DNA of 64,000 bases from Allopusillimonas ginsengisoli (lineage in GTDB: Bacteria; Pseudomonadota; Gammaproteobacteria; Burkholderiales; Burkholderiaceae_B): assembly GCF_004153455.1 (NCBI RefSeq), contig NZ_SDQE01000002.1:310001-374000 (forward strand). The letters are read 5' to 3'. A model generated the notes under the pieces. The model made no database searches and was not told the origin of the DNA. It was given only the letters and a program-made list of their open reading frames with translations. Within the stretch, counting starts at the first letter, position 1, and every line of letters begins with the position of its first letter. The translations under genes were made by a program, and so were the position numbers. Shown in pieces: positions 26,352-35,075 of the stretch.

Positions 26352-27035
26352 TTAACGTATTTTGAACCGCTTAACGGCGTCTGTCAGCGAGCCCCCGCCT
26401 TTCATATAGGTCTGCATTTTTTCCTCGCTCTCGATTAAAAGCCGGGCCTTGAGCGCTATCTCTTCGGCCGCGTGCTCTGGAATCAAGAGTACACCATCAG
26501 CGTCCCCCGCGATGATATCGCCAGGCTTGATCAGCACCCCGCCACAGACCACCGGACCGTTTTTAACGGTAGTGGCAAAACGATGCTGGCCAGCCCTTGG
26601 TGAAGTGCATTTTGCAAATACCGTCATGCCATAACCTTGCATTTCATTCAGATCACGTATGGCGCCATCTGTCACTATGCCCAGAATGCCAACTTTGCTG
26701 GCGCGCAGGGCTTGGTTGCCACCCCAGTTCGCGTGAGAGGCAATGCCCTGAACGGCAGTGACCAGAATAGAGTCTTTTCCAGCGCTATCAATCACCTCTT
26801 GAATCGCGAGCGTCATCGACGCATCTAGCGATTCCTGCGTCGCATTGGGCGGCATTGGAATGCGTCCAATAGTGATGGCGCGTCCAAGTATGGTTTCACC
26901 CGCCAATAGGCGAATGGAAGGATCCAGTGTCGTATCATCGAGTCCAAGGCCGAACATCGCGTCCGACAACACCGACGAAGACAATCCTCTCAACGCAACA
27001 AGTACACTGTCGTCTGAAGTTTTCTGCGTGGTCAT
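26352..27035 (-). CDS. RraA-fold aldolase/decarboxylase-like protein (paralogue 1)
   Basis: 227 residues from ATG 27035; an in-frame upstream start gives 13 more residues but lacks a better ribosome site. The RraA/HMG-aldolase fold is shown by G-I-V-T-D-G-A-I-R-D (Arg-Asp pair for substrate and metal) and P-G-D-I-I-A-G-D-A-D-G-V-L-L-I-P. Family members split 4-hydroxy-4-methyl-2-oxoglutarate-type compounds or decarboxylate oxaloacetate with Mg. It is the last of ten same-strand genes, 45 bp after the LysR gene. It has an atypical N-A-N-W-G-G-N-like segment (H-A-N-W-G-G-N-Q) ahead of the motif. Substrate unknown. Confidence 0.85.
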   Translation of the reverse strand: MTTQKTSDDSVLVALRGLSSSVLSDAMFGLGLDDTTLDPSIRLLAGETILGRAITIGRIPMPPNATQESLDASMTLAIQEVIDSAGKDSILVTAVQGIASHANWGGNQALRASKVGILGIVTDGAIRDLNEMQGYGMTVFAKCTSPRAGQHRFATTVKNGPVVCGGVLIKPGDIIAGDADGVLLIPEHAAEEIALKARLLIESEEKMQTYMKGGGSLTDAVKRFKIR

Positions 27036-27080
27036 TGTCTCTCTCCTAAGGCGGTATTCCTGACAACCGGGCACACGATG

Positions 27081-27983
27081 TCAGGGCGCCAACACTTGGC
27101 GCTTGTGGCTAAAATTGCAACTCGCAGAAGCGAGCTGCGCGATTCTGTCGCTGATCTTGTCGGCACGATAAATAGCGTAATAATCCATCTTCGGCATAGG
27201 GAAGTCCGTTTTGATAGCGCGTAGCCCCCGTCTGCAGAAATAGGCCGAAAAGTAAGCCTTAGGCAGGTATGCCACACCCAAACCGGCACGCGCCAACTCA
27301 GCCATCGCGATCATGCTGCCGCAAAACAATTTGTCCTTAGGCGCTGCGCCACCTGTCAGGAAAGAGTCCTTTAATGTCTTGTGGAGCATTGAGCCATCAG
27401 AATGCGATAGCAATGGGAAGCTCGCGATCTCTGCCATCGAATAGATTTTTCGGGGTGACACCAGCAGCTCACTACGTATCGCCCAGGTGAGTTCAAGCGT
27501 GCTAAGAAAGCTCGTCGCAATATGGGAATCCATATCCTCCATTAAGGGAGAGATGACGAAATCCAGCTCATTGGAAGCGATCTGCTGACAAAGCGTGCGG
27601 GCCATGTCGACCCTGGATTCGAGGATCATCTTCGGATAGTCTTTTTTGATCAACGCAATCAGGTCGGGCAACCAGGTAAGTGCCACCATTTCGGTCACCC
27701 CCAGCCTGAAGAACCCGGAATACGAGCCAGGGTCCTGCGTGCGTGCCACCACGTCCTGGCGAATATCCAGCATGCGGGTAAAAGCATCCAACAAGCTACG
27801 GCCTTCGACCGTCAACCTGGTTCGATTCTGACGATCAAAGATGTCGATACCGAGGAAGTCCTCCAGATCAATGATCCGTTTTGAGATAGTTGATTGCGTT
27901 GCGTGCAGTTTCTCTGCCGCCGCCGAGAAGCCGCCTAGCGTATGCACCCAATAGACCGCCTCGATCTGCTTAAAGGTTGGCAT
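27081..27983 (-). CDS. LysR-family transcriptional regulator of the catabolic array
   Basis: 300 residues from ATG 27983, where the conserved HTH begins (M-P-T-F-K-Q-I-E-A-V-Y-W-V, then S-A-A-A-E-K-L-H-A-T-Q-S-T-I-S-K-R-I). The open frame extends 34 codons upstream into the oxidoreductase gene without LysR similarity. A C-terminal co-inducer domain (about 90-295) follows. Its start overlaps the oxidoreductase stop by 14 nt, so it is embedded in the operon rather than divergent, which is unusual for LysR regulators. It probably senses a pathway intermediate. Confidence 0.9.
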   Translation of the reverse strand: MPTFKQIEAVYWVHTLGGFSAAAEKLHATQSTISKRIIDLEDFLGIDIFDRQNRTRLTVEGRSLLDAFTRMLDIRQDVVARTQDPGSYSGFFRLGVTEMVALTWLPDLIALIKKDYPKMILESRVDMARTLCQQIASNELDFVISPLMEDMDSHIATSFLSTLELTWAIRSELLVSPRKIYSMAEIASFPLLSHSDGSMLHKTLKDSFLTGGAAPKDKLFCGSMIAMAELARAGLGVAYLPKAYFSAYFCRRGLRAIKTDFPMPKMDYYAIYRADKISDRIAQLASASCNFSHKRQVLAP

Positions 27984-28968
27984 CTGATGAGACCGAGATA
28001 ACAACCTTGCCGTGCGCCTGACCCGACTCCAAATGTGAATGTGCCTGTGGCGCAGTTTGCAGGGTGAATTCTGTCTGATCGACAATCGGCTTTAACCCGC
28101 CGGCCTCGACAAGCCTGGCAATCCTCGCCAATATCTCTCCATGTTGCTCCCTGTTTTTGTCGTGCAGCATGGGTATCAGCATAAAAATAACATTCAGCGT
28201 CAGTGCTTTCGCGTGCATAGGGGACAAGTCGTGGGTACTACGCGCGGCAATAGCACTGACCCGTCCATTCAATCCCGCAGCTTGTAGCGACCTGTCGAGA
28301 TTCTCGCCCCCTACTGTGTCGATGACGACGTCAAAACCACGACCTTCCGTATACTTTTCGACGTAATCCTCTACGCTTTCCTTGCCTGCATCGATAATGC
28401 CATCAATGCCAAAACTGCGCAGCAACGCGTCATCGCGATGACGCGACACCGTCACGAACACCCGTGCACCACGCTGCACTGCCAGCTGGGCGGCAATGTG
28501 CCCAACGCCACCCATGCCGCCGTGCACCAGTACCGCCTCACCCTTTTTCACATGAGCGCGCTCTATAGCCTCCCAAGCAGTAATGGCAACCAGAGGCATA
28601 GCGGCAGCCTCTCTCATTGAAAGATTTACCGGCTTTTTTGCGATAAGCTGCGCATCTGCCAACACATACTCGGCCAATGCACCACCCATACCCTTCACAC
28701 CGGCAACACAGCCATAAACCGCATCACCTACTTCAAATCCGGTAACACCCTCGCCAATTTTCGTGATAGTTCCTGCCGCATCGCAGCCTATGGGCCCAGG
28801 CAGCGCCGGCGAAATCGGCAATCCATTTCTAATCTTGATATCAACCTGGTTGACGGATGTCGCAGCAACCTTAATCAACACATATCCACGCTTGATTTCA
28901 GGCATTGGTATATCCTGAAGCTCAAACTGATCAACGTTACCGTGCTGCTTCAGCATGAGAGCTTGCAT
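27970..28968 (-). CDS. Zinc-independent MDR alcohol dehydrogenase / quinone reductase-like
   Basis: 332 residues of the medium-chain dehydrogenase/reductase superfamily. A GroES-like N-terminal domain (K-R-G-Y-V-L-I-K-V-A-A-T-S-V-N) and Rossmann motif V-H-G-G-M-G-G-V-G-H-I-A (about 150-161) are visible. The Cys/His zinc ligands of true alcohol dehydrogenases are not evident, which fits the NADPH:quinone reductase group. In context it may reduce or oxidise an intermediate of the array. It is 74 bp after the NAD(P)-dependent dehydrogenase gene. Confidence 0.87.
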   Translation of the reverse strand: MQALMLKQHGNVDQFELQDIPMPEIKRGYVLIKVAATSVNQVDIKIRNGLPISPALPGPIGCDAAGTITKIGEGVTGFEVGDAVYGCVAGVKGMGGALAEYVLADAQLIAKKPVNLSMREAAAMPLVAITAWEAIERAHVKKGEAVLVHGGMGGVGHIAAQLAVQRGARVFVTVSRHRDDALLRSFGIDGIIDAGKESVEDYVEKYTEGRGFDVVIDTVGGENLDRSLQAAGLNGRVSAIAARSTHDLSPMHAKALTLNVIFMLIPMLHDKNREQHGEILARIARLVEAGGLKPIVDQTEFTLQTAPQAHSHLESGQAHGKVVISVSSDANL

Positions 28969-29042
28969 GTCGAGTACCTCCGATTTTGATAACTAGCAAA
29001 TTTATATAACGGGCGCGATCGTTCGACACTAACCTTGTGTAC

Positions 29043-29918
29043 TTACAGGCGTCGCGCCAGTATATCCAGCGCAGCCTCTAACGAAGTCGGCACAACATTA
29101 GCGGCAGCCGCAGGCACCCCTGCCTCGACGCTGCGCCGAAAAACATCACATGCCGCTCTCGCCATGCTAGGCTCAATCCCCGCAGAGGCGATCGCCGACG
29201 CCGACATGCCAATCTCGTGCAATCGCCGTTCGGCGTGCACTACATGAGTGGTTACCAGCAGCTCCGCCATCTCCTTCGCAGGACGCGCATCCAGCATCTG
29301 ACAAAAGGAATTCAGCACTTCATCCCGTATATCAAAACGCTGCGCTGCGACTAGCGCTTCTACGTATAATGCTTCCAGCCCCTTTGCCAGAACGCTGCGC
29401 ACAATCTTGATGGCGGATGCTTGGCCGGGCGAGTCACCTACACAGCGCGTATTCAATCCTAGGGCGTTGATCTGTTGAGATATGCGATCTGCGTCTATAC
29501 CTGAGAGCACGATGGGCACCCTTATGCCATCCTGCGCGGGCCCTAATACCGCACCATCAATAAAATGACGTTGCGCGGCGACAAGCACTTCACTGTTGCG
29601 TATTTTTTCATCGCGGCCCATTGAATTCAGATCAAGGAATACCGCAGAGGTCTGAATCCGCGTGCAAGCCAATTCCGCCGCCGCCAGGGAGTGCTGAGGC
29701 TGAACTGTCGAAAAAACAAAGGCGGCATCGCCCAAGCCCGAATCTGCGTCTTGTAAATCGATTCCTGCCTTCTGAGCCGCCTCTTTTCGATCCAAAGAGA
29801 GATAAGGATCGATACCCACTACTCTCGCATCGCCTCTTCCAGCAATCCCTTTTGCCAGCGAAAATCCCAACTGGCCCAATCCAATGAATGCAACACAAAT
29901 ATCTGATGCCGTTGTCAT
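29043..29918 (-). CDS. NAD(P)-dependent 3-hydroxyisobutyrate dehydrogenase-like oxidoreductase
   Basis: 291 residues from ATG 29918; an in-frame GTG at 29930 overlaps the upstream gene. The N-terminal Rossmann motif is F-I-G-L-G-Q-L-G-F-S-L-A-K-G-I-A. A conserved Lys is plausible in S-A-I-K-I-V-R-S-V-L-A-K-G. The C-terminal helical domain resembles the DUF1932 type found in 6-phosphogluconate/beta-hydroxyacid dehydrogenases. It is 5 bp after an RraA-type gene and would oxidise a hydroxy acid made or used by this pathway. Substrate not known. Confidence 0.83.
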   Translation of the reverse strand: MTTASDICVAFIGLGQLGFSLAKGIAGRGDARVVGIDPYLSLDRKEAAQKAGIDLQDADSGLGDAAFVFSTVQPQHSLAAAELACTRIQTSAVFLDLNSMGRDEKIRNSEVLVAAQRHFIDGAVLGPAQDGIRVPIVLSGIDADRISQQINALGLNTRCVGDSPGQASAIKIVRSVLAKGLEALYVEALVAAQRFDIRDEVLNSFCQMLDARPAKEMAELLVTTHVVHAERRLHEIGMSASAIASAGIEPSMARAACDVFRRSVEAGVPAAAANVVPTSLEAALDILARRL

Positions 29919-29923
29919 GTTTG

Positions 29924-30709
29924 CTACCACTTGTGGGAAGGAACGATCTTGACCACATCACTGGGGGAGTCTCCACGGGCGATGGCATCGATAAGCAGTC
30001 CTTCTGAGGACGCAGCCGCTTCGGCGCGATTGATGACTGTCTCTGCGAGCGCTATGGGTACCACCACGATCCCATCGTCATCTGCGAGGATAAGGTCACC
30101 CGGACGAATCTGCACACCCGCAATGTGCACAGCGCCGTTGAAATCGGCGAGCTCAAGCCGATGCTTGCCGGTACGCGGCGTAATGCCGCGGGACCATACG
30201 CGCAGACCCAGCTTACGCATATTGGCGACGTCCCGCACATTGCCCTCCACGACCAGGCCAGCCAAACCAGCGGCCGCAACGCTCGTTGCCATGATGCCGC
30301 CAAAGCTAGACACGGCCTGATCACAATTACTTTCAATGACCAGGACATCGCCTGCTTGGCTCAACGTAACAATATCGCTGCCACCCAAGGCTGCACTGGG
30401 CTGCTGGTGAGCAATATTGAATCCACTCGCAATCCGGGCCGGTACATAACGCACAGTAACGGCGCTTCCCACCATTTTCCCGCCAGACCGGGAGCAGATT
30501 TCATGCCCCGGAATGGCGCTGTCAATCCCAAGTTCATCCAAAATATCGGCCACAGTAGAAGTAACGTCTTCCAATGCTTCGTAGCGCTTGATGAGGGCGG
30601 GGTCCACGCGCTCAATCTTCACTTTGCGGATTTTTTCTGGCGAAATCAAACCAAGCAATTTATCCGCATACTCCGCCAACTCATTTGCTGTTTCTTGCGT
30701 GGCCTTCAT
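29924..30709 (-). CDS. RraA-fold aldolase/decarboxylase-like protein (paralogue 2)
   Basis: 261 residues from ATG 30709, 4 bp after the Bug gene stop. An N-terminal helical extension of about 35 residues precedes the RraA domain (V-T-S-T-V-A-D-I-L-D-E-L-G). Active-site pair in V-E-G-N-V-R-D-V, and P-G-D-L-I-L-A-D-D-D-G-I-V-V-V-P later. In place of the usual first glycines it has S-F-G-G-I-M-A-T-S. The family suggests Mg-dependent retro-aldol or decarboxylation of a 2-oxo diacid. Tight spacing on both sides ties it to a Bug protein and a dehydrogenase. Confidence 0.85.
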   Translation of the reverse strand: MKATQETANELAEYADKLLGLISPEKIRKVKIERVDPALIKRYEALEDVTSTVADILDELGIDSAIPGHEICSRSGGKMVGSAVTVRYVPARIASGFNIAHQQPSAALGGSDIVTLSQAGDVLVIESNCDQAVSSFGGIMATSVAAAGLAGLVVEGNVRDVANMRKLGLRVWSRGITPRTGKHRLELADFNGAVHIAGVQIRPGDLILADDDGIVVVPIALAETVINRAEAAASSEGLLIDAIARGDSPSDVVKIVPSHKW

Positions 30710-30713
30710 ATCA

Positions 30714-31688
30714 CTATTGCTCCTTGATCCCAGCAGCCTTTGCCACCTTCTTCCATGTTTCAATCTCGCGTTTCAACGCACTCCTGAATTCTGCGGGTGT
30801 ACTACCTACGGCACCAATGCTTACTTGTTTCAGTTTCTTCTTGAAAGCATCGTCGTTACTCAGGCGTACAATATCCTGACCCAAGGCATCCACAATTTCC
30901 GGATTTGTACCTTTGGGCAAAAATACCCCGAGCCACCAACCCATATCCAGCCCTTTTACGCCATTTTCTTCAAGGGTTGGAATATCCGGAGCCAGTTCGG
31001 TACGTTCTTCGCCCAGCATTCCCATACTCGTCAGTTTCTTTGCTTCAATGTACTGAAGAGAAGGTCCCAATGTTAGAAAAGCAACATCAATCCGACCCGC
31101 CAACAGGTCCATCAAAATAGGATTCTGACCTTTATAAGGCACATGCAGAAGACGCGTGCCAGTCAGTGATTGAAACAATTCCGCCGTCAACTGGTGCGGC
31201 GAACCAGTGCCGGAAGAACCATATTTCAACGTGCCAGGTTCCTTTTTGGCCAACGCAATGAACTCAGATATATTGGCTACAGGCAAGCCGCCATTGACGA
31301 CCATCACAACCGGCAAAGTAGCCGCCATACTCACCGGCTCAAAATCGCGAAAAACGTCATAATTAACTTGGTTCGGCAGTGTAAGATTAGTGACCATGCT
31401 ATTCGATACAACGAGTACGGTGTGTCCATCAGGCTTTGCCTGAGCCACTTCACGTATACCGATGCTACCACTGGCTCCAGGTCGATTTTCGACGATGAAT
31501 GTCTGCCCAGTCTTTTCCTGAAGCGCCTGAGACAATATGCGCGCAAACGAATCGTTGCTACTGCCGGGCGGAAACGGCACGACCAGCTTCACAGTACTTT
31601 GTGGCCACTGAGCCGACTGCGCTCCGGCCGATACCAGCATAGACAAGCCAAACACCGGAATGCACAATCGCGTCATCCATTTTTTCAT
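30714..31688 (-). CDS. Bug-family (TctC-like) periplasmic binding protein
   Basis: 324 residues. A signal peptide (about 1-25) is followed by P-V-K-L-V-V-P-F-P-P-G-S-S-N-D-like and the Bug signatures I-V-E-N-R-P-G-A-S-G-S-I-G, Y-G-S-S-G-T-G-S-P-H-Q-L-T-A-E-L-F and V-P-Y-K-G. Bug proteins bind carboxylates or related small molecules in Alcaligenaceae, usually without a dedicated TctAB permease. It follows a second Bug gene by 21 bp. Likely delivers or senses the substrate of this array. Confidence 0.92.
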   Translation of the reverse strand: MKKWMTRLCIPVFGLSMLVSAGAQSAQWPQSTVKLVVPFPPGSSNDSFARILSQALQEKTGQTFIVENRPGASGSIGIREVAQAKPDGHTVLVVSNSMVTNLTLPNQVNYDVFRDFEPVSMAATLPVVMVVNGGLPVANISEFIALAKKEPGTLKYGSSGTGSPHQLTAELFQSLTGTRLLHVPYKGQNPILMDLLAGRIDVAFLTLGPSLQYIEAKKLTSMGMLGEERTELAPDIPTLEENGVKGLDMGWWLGVFLPKGTNPEIVDALGQDIVRLSNDDAFKKKLKQVSIGAVGSTPAEFRSALKREIETWKKVAKAAGIKEQ

Positions 31689-31709
31689 GATGGGTCTCCT
31701 CCCTCACGA

Positions 31710-32711
31710 TTACCTAACGGGACCGGCCACTTTGACTTTTTTCAAACCGGCGGCTTCTACTACATCTGCCCACTTCTTTAATTCTGCACTCACAAACCTG
31801 CCAAGCGACTCAGGATTAGAATCGACGACCGGTTCAAATCCGATATCAAGCATCTTGCGGGCCAGCTCTGGATCACGAACAGTCGCCTGGAAGGCCTTGA
31901 GCAAAGCGGCAACTACCGAATCCGGGGTTCCTGCCGGAGAAAAAATCGCACTCCAAGAGTTGGCCTGGACGTCGTAACCCTGCTCCTTAAGTGTCGGCAG
32001 ATCCGTCGCACCGGAAAAGCGCTCTGCACTTGCTACGCCGAATATCTTAAGCGTGCCGTCGGCCACATGCGCATTGGTCGCAGCGAAGGTATCGAACATA
32101 AAACTGGTTCGCCCGGCAACAAGGTCGACCATCGCGGGCCCGGAGCCTTTGTAAGGGACGTGCAACGCGTCAACCTGCGCCACCTTCTTGAATAGTTCAC
32201 CAGCCAGATGCAAAGGCCCGCCTATACCAGATGACGCATAGGCATACTTGCCCGGATGCTGCTTGAGCAACGCGATGAACTCTTCCAGGCTATCCACTGG
32301 AAGCTTTGCATTAGTCACAAGTACCAAAGGCACGTTGGCAATCTGGCACACTGGCACGAAGTCCTTCTCCGCGTCGTACGGCATACTTTCTGCCAACGCC
32401 TGATCCATGCCATGGGTCGCTGCCGTGCCCAGCAATAACGTATAGCCGTCGGGGGCAGCATTCTTCACATGTGACGCTCCTACGATTCCGGAAGCCCCCG
32501 CCCTGTTCTCCAGAATTACTGTTTCCCCCAGGTGCTTGTTTAAAATGGGGCCGGCATGCCTCATGAAGATATCCTGCCCGCCTCCTGCAGCGAATGGGAT
32601 TATCAGCCTTAATGGACGCACCGGATACTTTCCAGCGGCCGTCGCAAAAGATGGAGCCATTCCGAAGGCGAGCATCATCGAGAGGATTTGCCGACGTGAC
32701 AAGGTATTCAT
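31710..32711 (-). CDS. Bug-family (TctC-like) periplasmic binding protein
   Basis: 333 residues from ATG 32711 (M-N-T-L-S-R-R-Q-I-L), which gives a Tat-like signal (S-R-R-Q) and cleavage near A-T-A-A-G. Bug motifs: L-I-I-P-F-A-A-G-G-G-Q-D, I-L-E-N-R-A-G-A-S-G-I-V-G, Y-A-S-S-G-I-G-G-P and V-P-Y-K-G-S-G-P-A-M. It is distinct in sequence from the adjacent Bug protein, so two binding proteins of different specificity may serve one pathway. Confidence 0.92.
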   Translation of the reverse strand: MNTLSRRQILSMMLAFGMAPSFATAAGKYPVRPLRLIIPFAAGGGQDIFMRHAGPILNKHLGETVILENRAGASGIVGASHVKNAAPDGYTLLLGTAATHGMDQALAESMPYDAEKDFVPVCQIANVPLVLVTNAKLPVDSLEEFIALLKQHPGKYAYASSGIGGPLHLAGELFKKVAQVDALHVPYKGSGPAMVDLVAGRTSFMFDTFAATNAHVADGTLKIFGVASAERFSGATDLPTLKEQGYDVQANSWSAIFSPAGTPDSVVAALLKAFQATVRDPELARKMLDIGFEPVVDSNPESLGRFVSAELKKWADVVEAAGLKKVKVAGPVR

Positions 32712-32740
32712 GTTGTCTCCAGAATATGAAGCGATCGCGT

Positions 32741-33139
32741 TCAAGGTTGGTACGCCTCATCAATGGGAACGCGATAGCCTGCCACCAGACGGTTTGTCTC
32801 ATTGGCCATACCGACAATTGCCATCATCTCGGCGAACATCTCATCAGTCATGCCCGCCTTGTATGCGGCGGCAGTATGGCTTGCCACGCAATAAGGGCAA
32901 TTGTTTGAGACACTCACTGCCAGATAGATGATTTCTTTAACCGCAGGGCTCAACGCTCCGTCCGGGGCCATTATTTCCTTGATGCTTGACCATGTACGGG
33001 CCAGCGTTTTGGGATCGTTAGCCAGATACTTCCAAAAATTGTTGAGCTTATCTATTTTTCTGGTTTGCATAATGTCATCAAATACCTGCCGCACCTGAGG
33101 GGACGCGTGTTCATATTCGATGGGGGACGTCATCGCCAT
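32741..33139 (-). CDS. Carboxymuconolactone decarboxylase/AhpD-like protein
   Basis: 132 residues. The CMD fold with a redox-type C-x-x-C at 81-84 (N-N-C-P-Y-C-V-A-S-H) and H88 is as in AhpD-like peroxidase partners. True carboxymuconolactone decarboxylases lack this Cys pair, so a thiol or disulphide role is more likely than lactone decarboxylation. It is co-transcribed with the RraA and Bug genes (41 and 29 bp gaps). Confidence 0.87.
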   Translation of the reverse strand: MAMTSPIEYEHASPQVRQVFDDIMQTRKIDKLNNFWKYLANDPKTLARTWSSIKEIMAPDGALSPAVKEIIYLAVSVSNNCPYCVASHTAAAYKAGMTDEMFAEMMAIVGMANETNRLVAGYRVPIDEAYQP

Positions 33140-33180
33140 GATTCTCTCCTTTTACTGAAAATCAAACCCTGCCAGTGCAA

Positions 33181-33852
33181 TCAAATATCAAGCCGGATTC
33201 CCTTGGCTTTCACCAATGCATCCAGGTTCAACATGTCCCATGTAGTCTTTCCGGTGATAAGTGCTTCGCGAAAACGTACTTCTTTCTCTTCACGCGTTTT
33301 GCAAATCTCCGCCAAAGACTCGATTTCGTCTTTAGGGACCACCACGACGCCATCATCATCACCAATGATCAGGTCTCCTGGATGCACAGTCACGCCACCC
33401 ACGGCAACAGGCTGGTTCAATGTTCCAAATGTTTCCTTGACCGTGCCCTTCACACTGATTGAGCGCGAGAAAACCGGGAAGCCAATTTTATGGATCGTCG
33501 AAGAATCCCGTACGCCACCGTCCACGACAAGACCAACGATTTGACGTCCCACCGCGCAACTCGCCATCACATCTCCAAACAGGCCCTGCTCTGTGAATCC
33601 GCCCGCATCGCAGACAATGACATCACCCGGCTGAGCAAGTTTCAAAGCGGCGTGCAGAGTGAGGTTATCGCCAGGATGGCATTGACAGGTATAGGCTCGG
33701 CCCAATATCGTCATGCCCTGCCTTATGGGCTTTATGGCGGAATCCATTGCCCCTCGCCTGCCCATACCTTCGTGTGCCGTCGCTGCGGTCACTCCCTCAT
33801 ACATGGTGATATCTTGCGCAGGTGCGCCTCGTTCTGCTTGTGCTACTGGCAT
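33181..33852 (-). CDS. RraA-fold aldolase/decarboxylase-like protein (paralogue 3)
   Basis: 223 residues from ATG 33852, picked for its AAGGAGACTGAG ribosome site. Closest of the three to classical HMG/CHA aldolases: H-E-G-M-G-R-R-G-A-M, P-G-D-V-I-V-C-D-A-G-G, V-D-G-G-V-R-D-S and P-G-D-L-I-I-G-D-D-D-G-V-V-V-V-P. Such enzymes form pyruvate from 4-carboxy-4-hydroxy-2-oxoadipate or HMG. It is second in the operon, 32 bp after the enolase-superfamily gene. Confidence 0.88.
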   Translation of the reverse strand: MPVAQAERGAPAQDITMYEGVTAATAHEGMGRRGAMDSAIKPIRQGMTILGRAYTCQCHPGDNLTLHAALKLAQPGDVIVCDAGGFTEQGLFGDVMASCAVGRQIVGLVVDGGVRDSSTIHKIGFPVFSRSISVKGTVKETFGTLNQPVAVGGVTVHPGDLIIGDDDGVVVVPKDEIESLAEICKTREEKEVRFREALITGKTTWDMLNLDALVKAKGIRLDI

Positions 33853-33884
33853 CTCAGTCTCCTTGACTAATAATTGGTAATCAC

Positions 33885-35075
33885 TTATCGGGTAACGTTT
33901 GCCATTCCCCAGACATAGTTTTTGCGGGGAAACTCTTCCCAATATTGGCGCATACCCTTGCTGGGAAAGGCCTTGTAGGGGCGCCGTCTCATCACCTCGA
34001 CATCCATGTCCACGCCCAGTCCAGGCGCTGTAGGAATATCCATCCAGCCATCCTTTATTTCAATCCGATTCACCGCGATATCATTACAGGCGTCCTGCAG
34101 GTTGATAAAGCATTCCGCGATCACGAAATTCGAAATCATTGCCGAATAATGGATGGTGGCCGCCAGCCCAACGATGGTGCTGTTGTAGTTATGGGGACTG
34201 ATGGCAACCGCATGCGGATGGGCCATCGCTGCGATGTCCAGCATCTGCAAGATGCCCCCTACAGCACAAATATCCGGATTCAGAATATCGGCCGCTCTCG
34301 CGGCAAGTACTTCGCTGAACTGTTCCTTGGTGTAGAGTGTTTCGCCTGTTACCACCGGCGTGTTTATTTTTGTGCGCACCTCTGCTACCAGTGCTATGTT
34401 GTCCGAAAGGCAGGGTTCTTCGAAGCAGAAGATATCGAACTCTTCTAAACGTCTTGCAACTCGTATAGAGTGATACGGCGCTACTCGACGGTGCGCATCG
34501 ATAAGCAAGTCCATGTCTGGACCTAAGGCCTTACGAACTTGCCGAACACACTCAACCGCATGATCTTCTTCCTGCCGGGAAACAAATGTTCGCCACGGCC
34601 CAGGAAAAGGATCCCATTTGAGCGCCGTGTAGCCCATTTCCTTTACCTCTACAGCTCGTTGCACGATTTCGTCAATCGTTCCTGCCCCATACCACCAGCC
34701 ATTGGCATAAACCCGCACCTGCTCACGTGATGCGCCGCCAAGCAAATTGTGAACAGGCTGCCCTGTCGCTTTGCCAACGATGTCCCACAATGCAATTTCA
34801 ATGGCGCTCCATGCACACAGGAAATCCACTGATGTACGCCGGATAGCGAAGTCATCGAACATAATCTGACCGAGGTGGCGTATGTTGAACGGCGAGCGAC
34901 CGACAATATAGGGAGCCATCGCCCGCAGGTATTCATCCACTATCTTTTCTTTGTTTACGCCTACATATGACTCACCCCAGCCATAGTGTCCATCGTCAGT
35001 TTCAACGCGGCAAAACAACAAGTTCTTGCCGCTTCCCGGATAGAAAAGAAAAGTTTCTATATGAGCTATCTTCAC
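33885..35075 (-). CDS. Mandelate racemase/enolase-superfamily acid-sugar dehydratase-like
   Basis: 396 residues. An N-terminal capping domain (1-125) precedes a TIM barrel with metal ligands D193 (L-I-D-A-H), E219 (F-E-E-P) and E245 (T-G-E-T). H195 two residues after the first ligand and H295 (S-P-H-N-Y-N) match the acid/base pair of D-galactonate-dehydratase-type enzymes; K153-W-D155 is on the opposite face. It probably removes water from an aldonic or related hydroxy acid to give a 2-oxo acid, feeding the RraA aldolases. First gene of the array, so the promoter lies in 35076-35484. Substrate is inferred only by class. Confidence 0.88.
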   Translation of the reverse strand: MKIAHIETFLFYPGSGKNLLFCRVETDDGHYGWGESYVGVNKEKIVDEYLRAMAPYIVGRSPFNIRHLGQIMFDDFAIRRTSVDFLCAWSAIEIALWDIVGKATGQPVHNLLGGASREQVRVYANGWWYGAGTIDEIVQRAVEVKEMGYTALKWDPFPGPWRTFVSRQEEDHAVECVRQVRKALGPDMDLLIDAHRRVAPYHSIRVARRLEEFDIFCFEEPCLSDNIALVAEVRTKINTPVVTGETLYTKEQFSEVLAARAADILNPDICAVGGILQMLDIAAMAHPHAVAISPHNYNSTIVGLAATIHYSAMISNFVIAECFINLQDACNDIAVNRIEIKDGWMDIPTAPGLGVDMDVEVMRRRPYKAFPSKGMRQYWEEFPRKNYVWGMANVTR

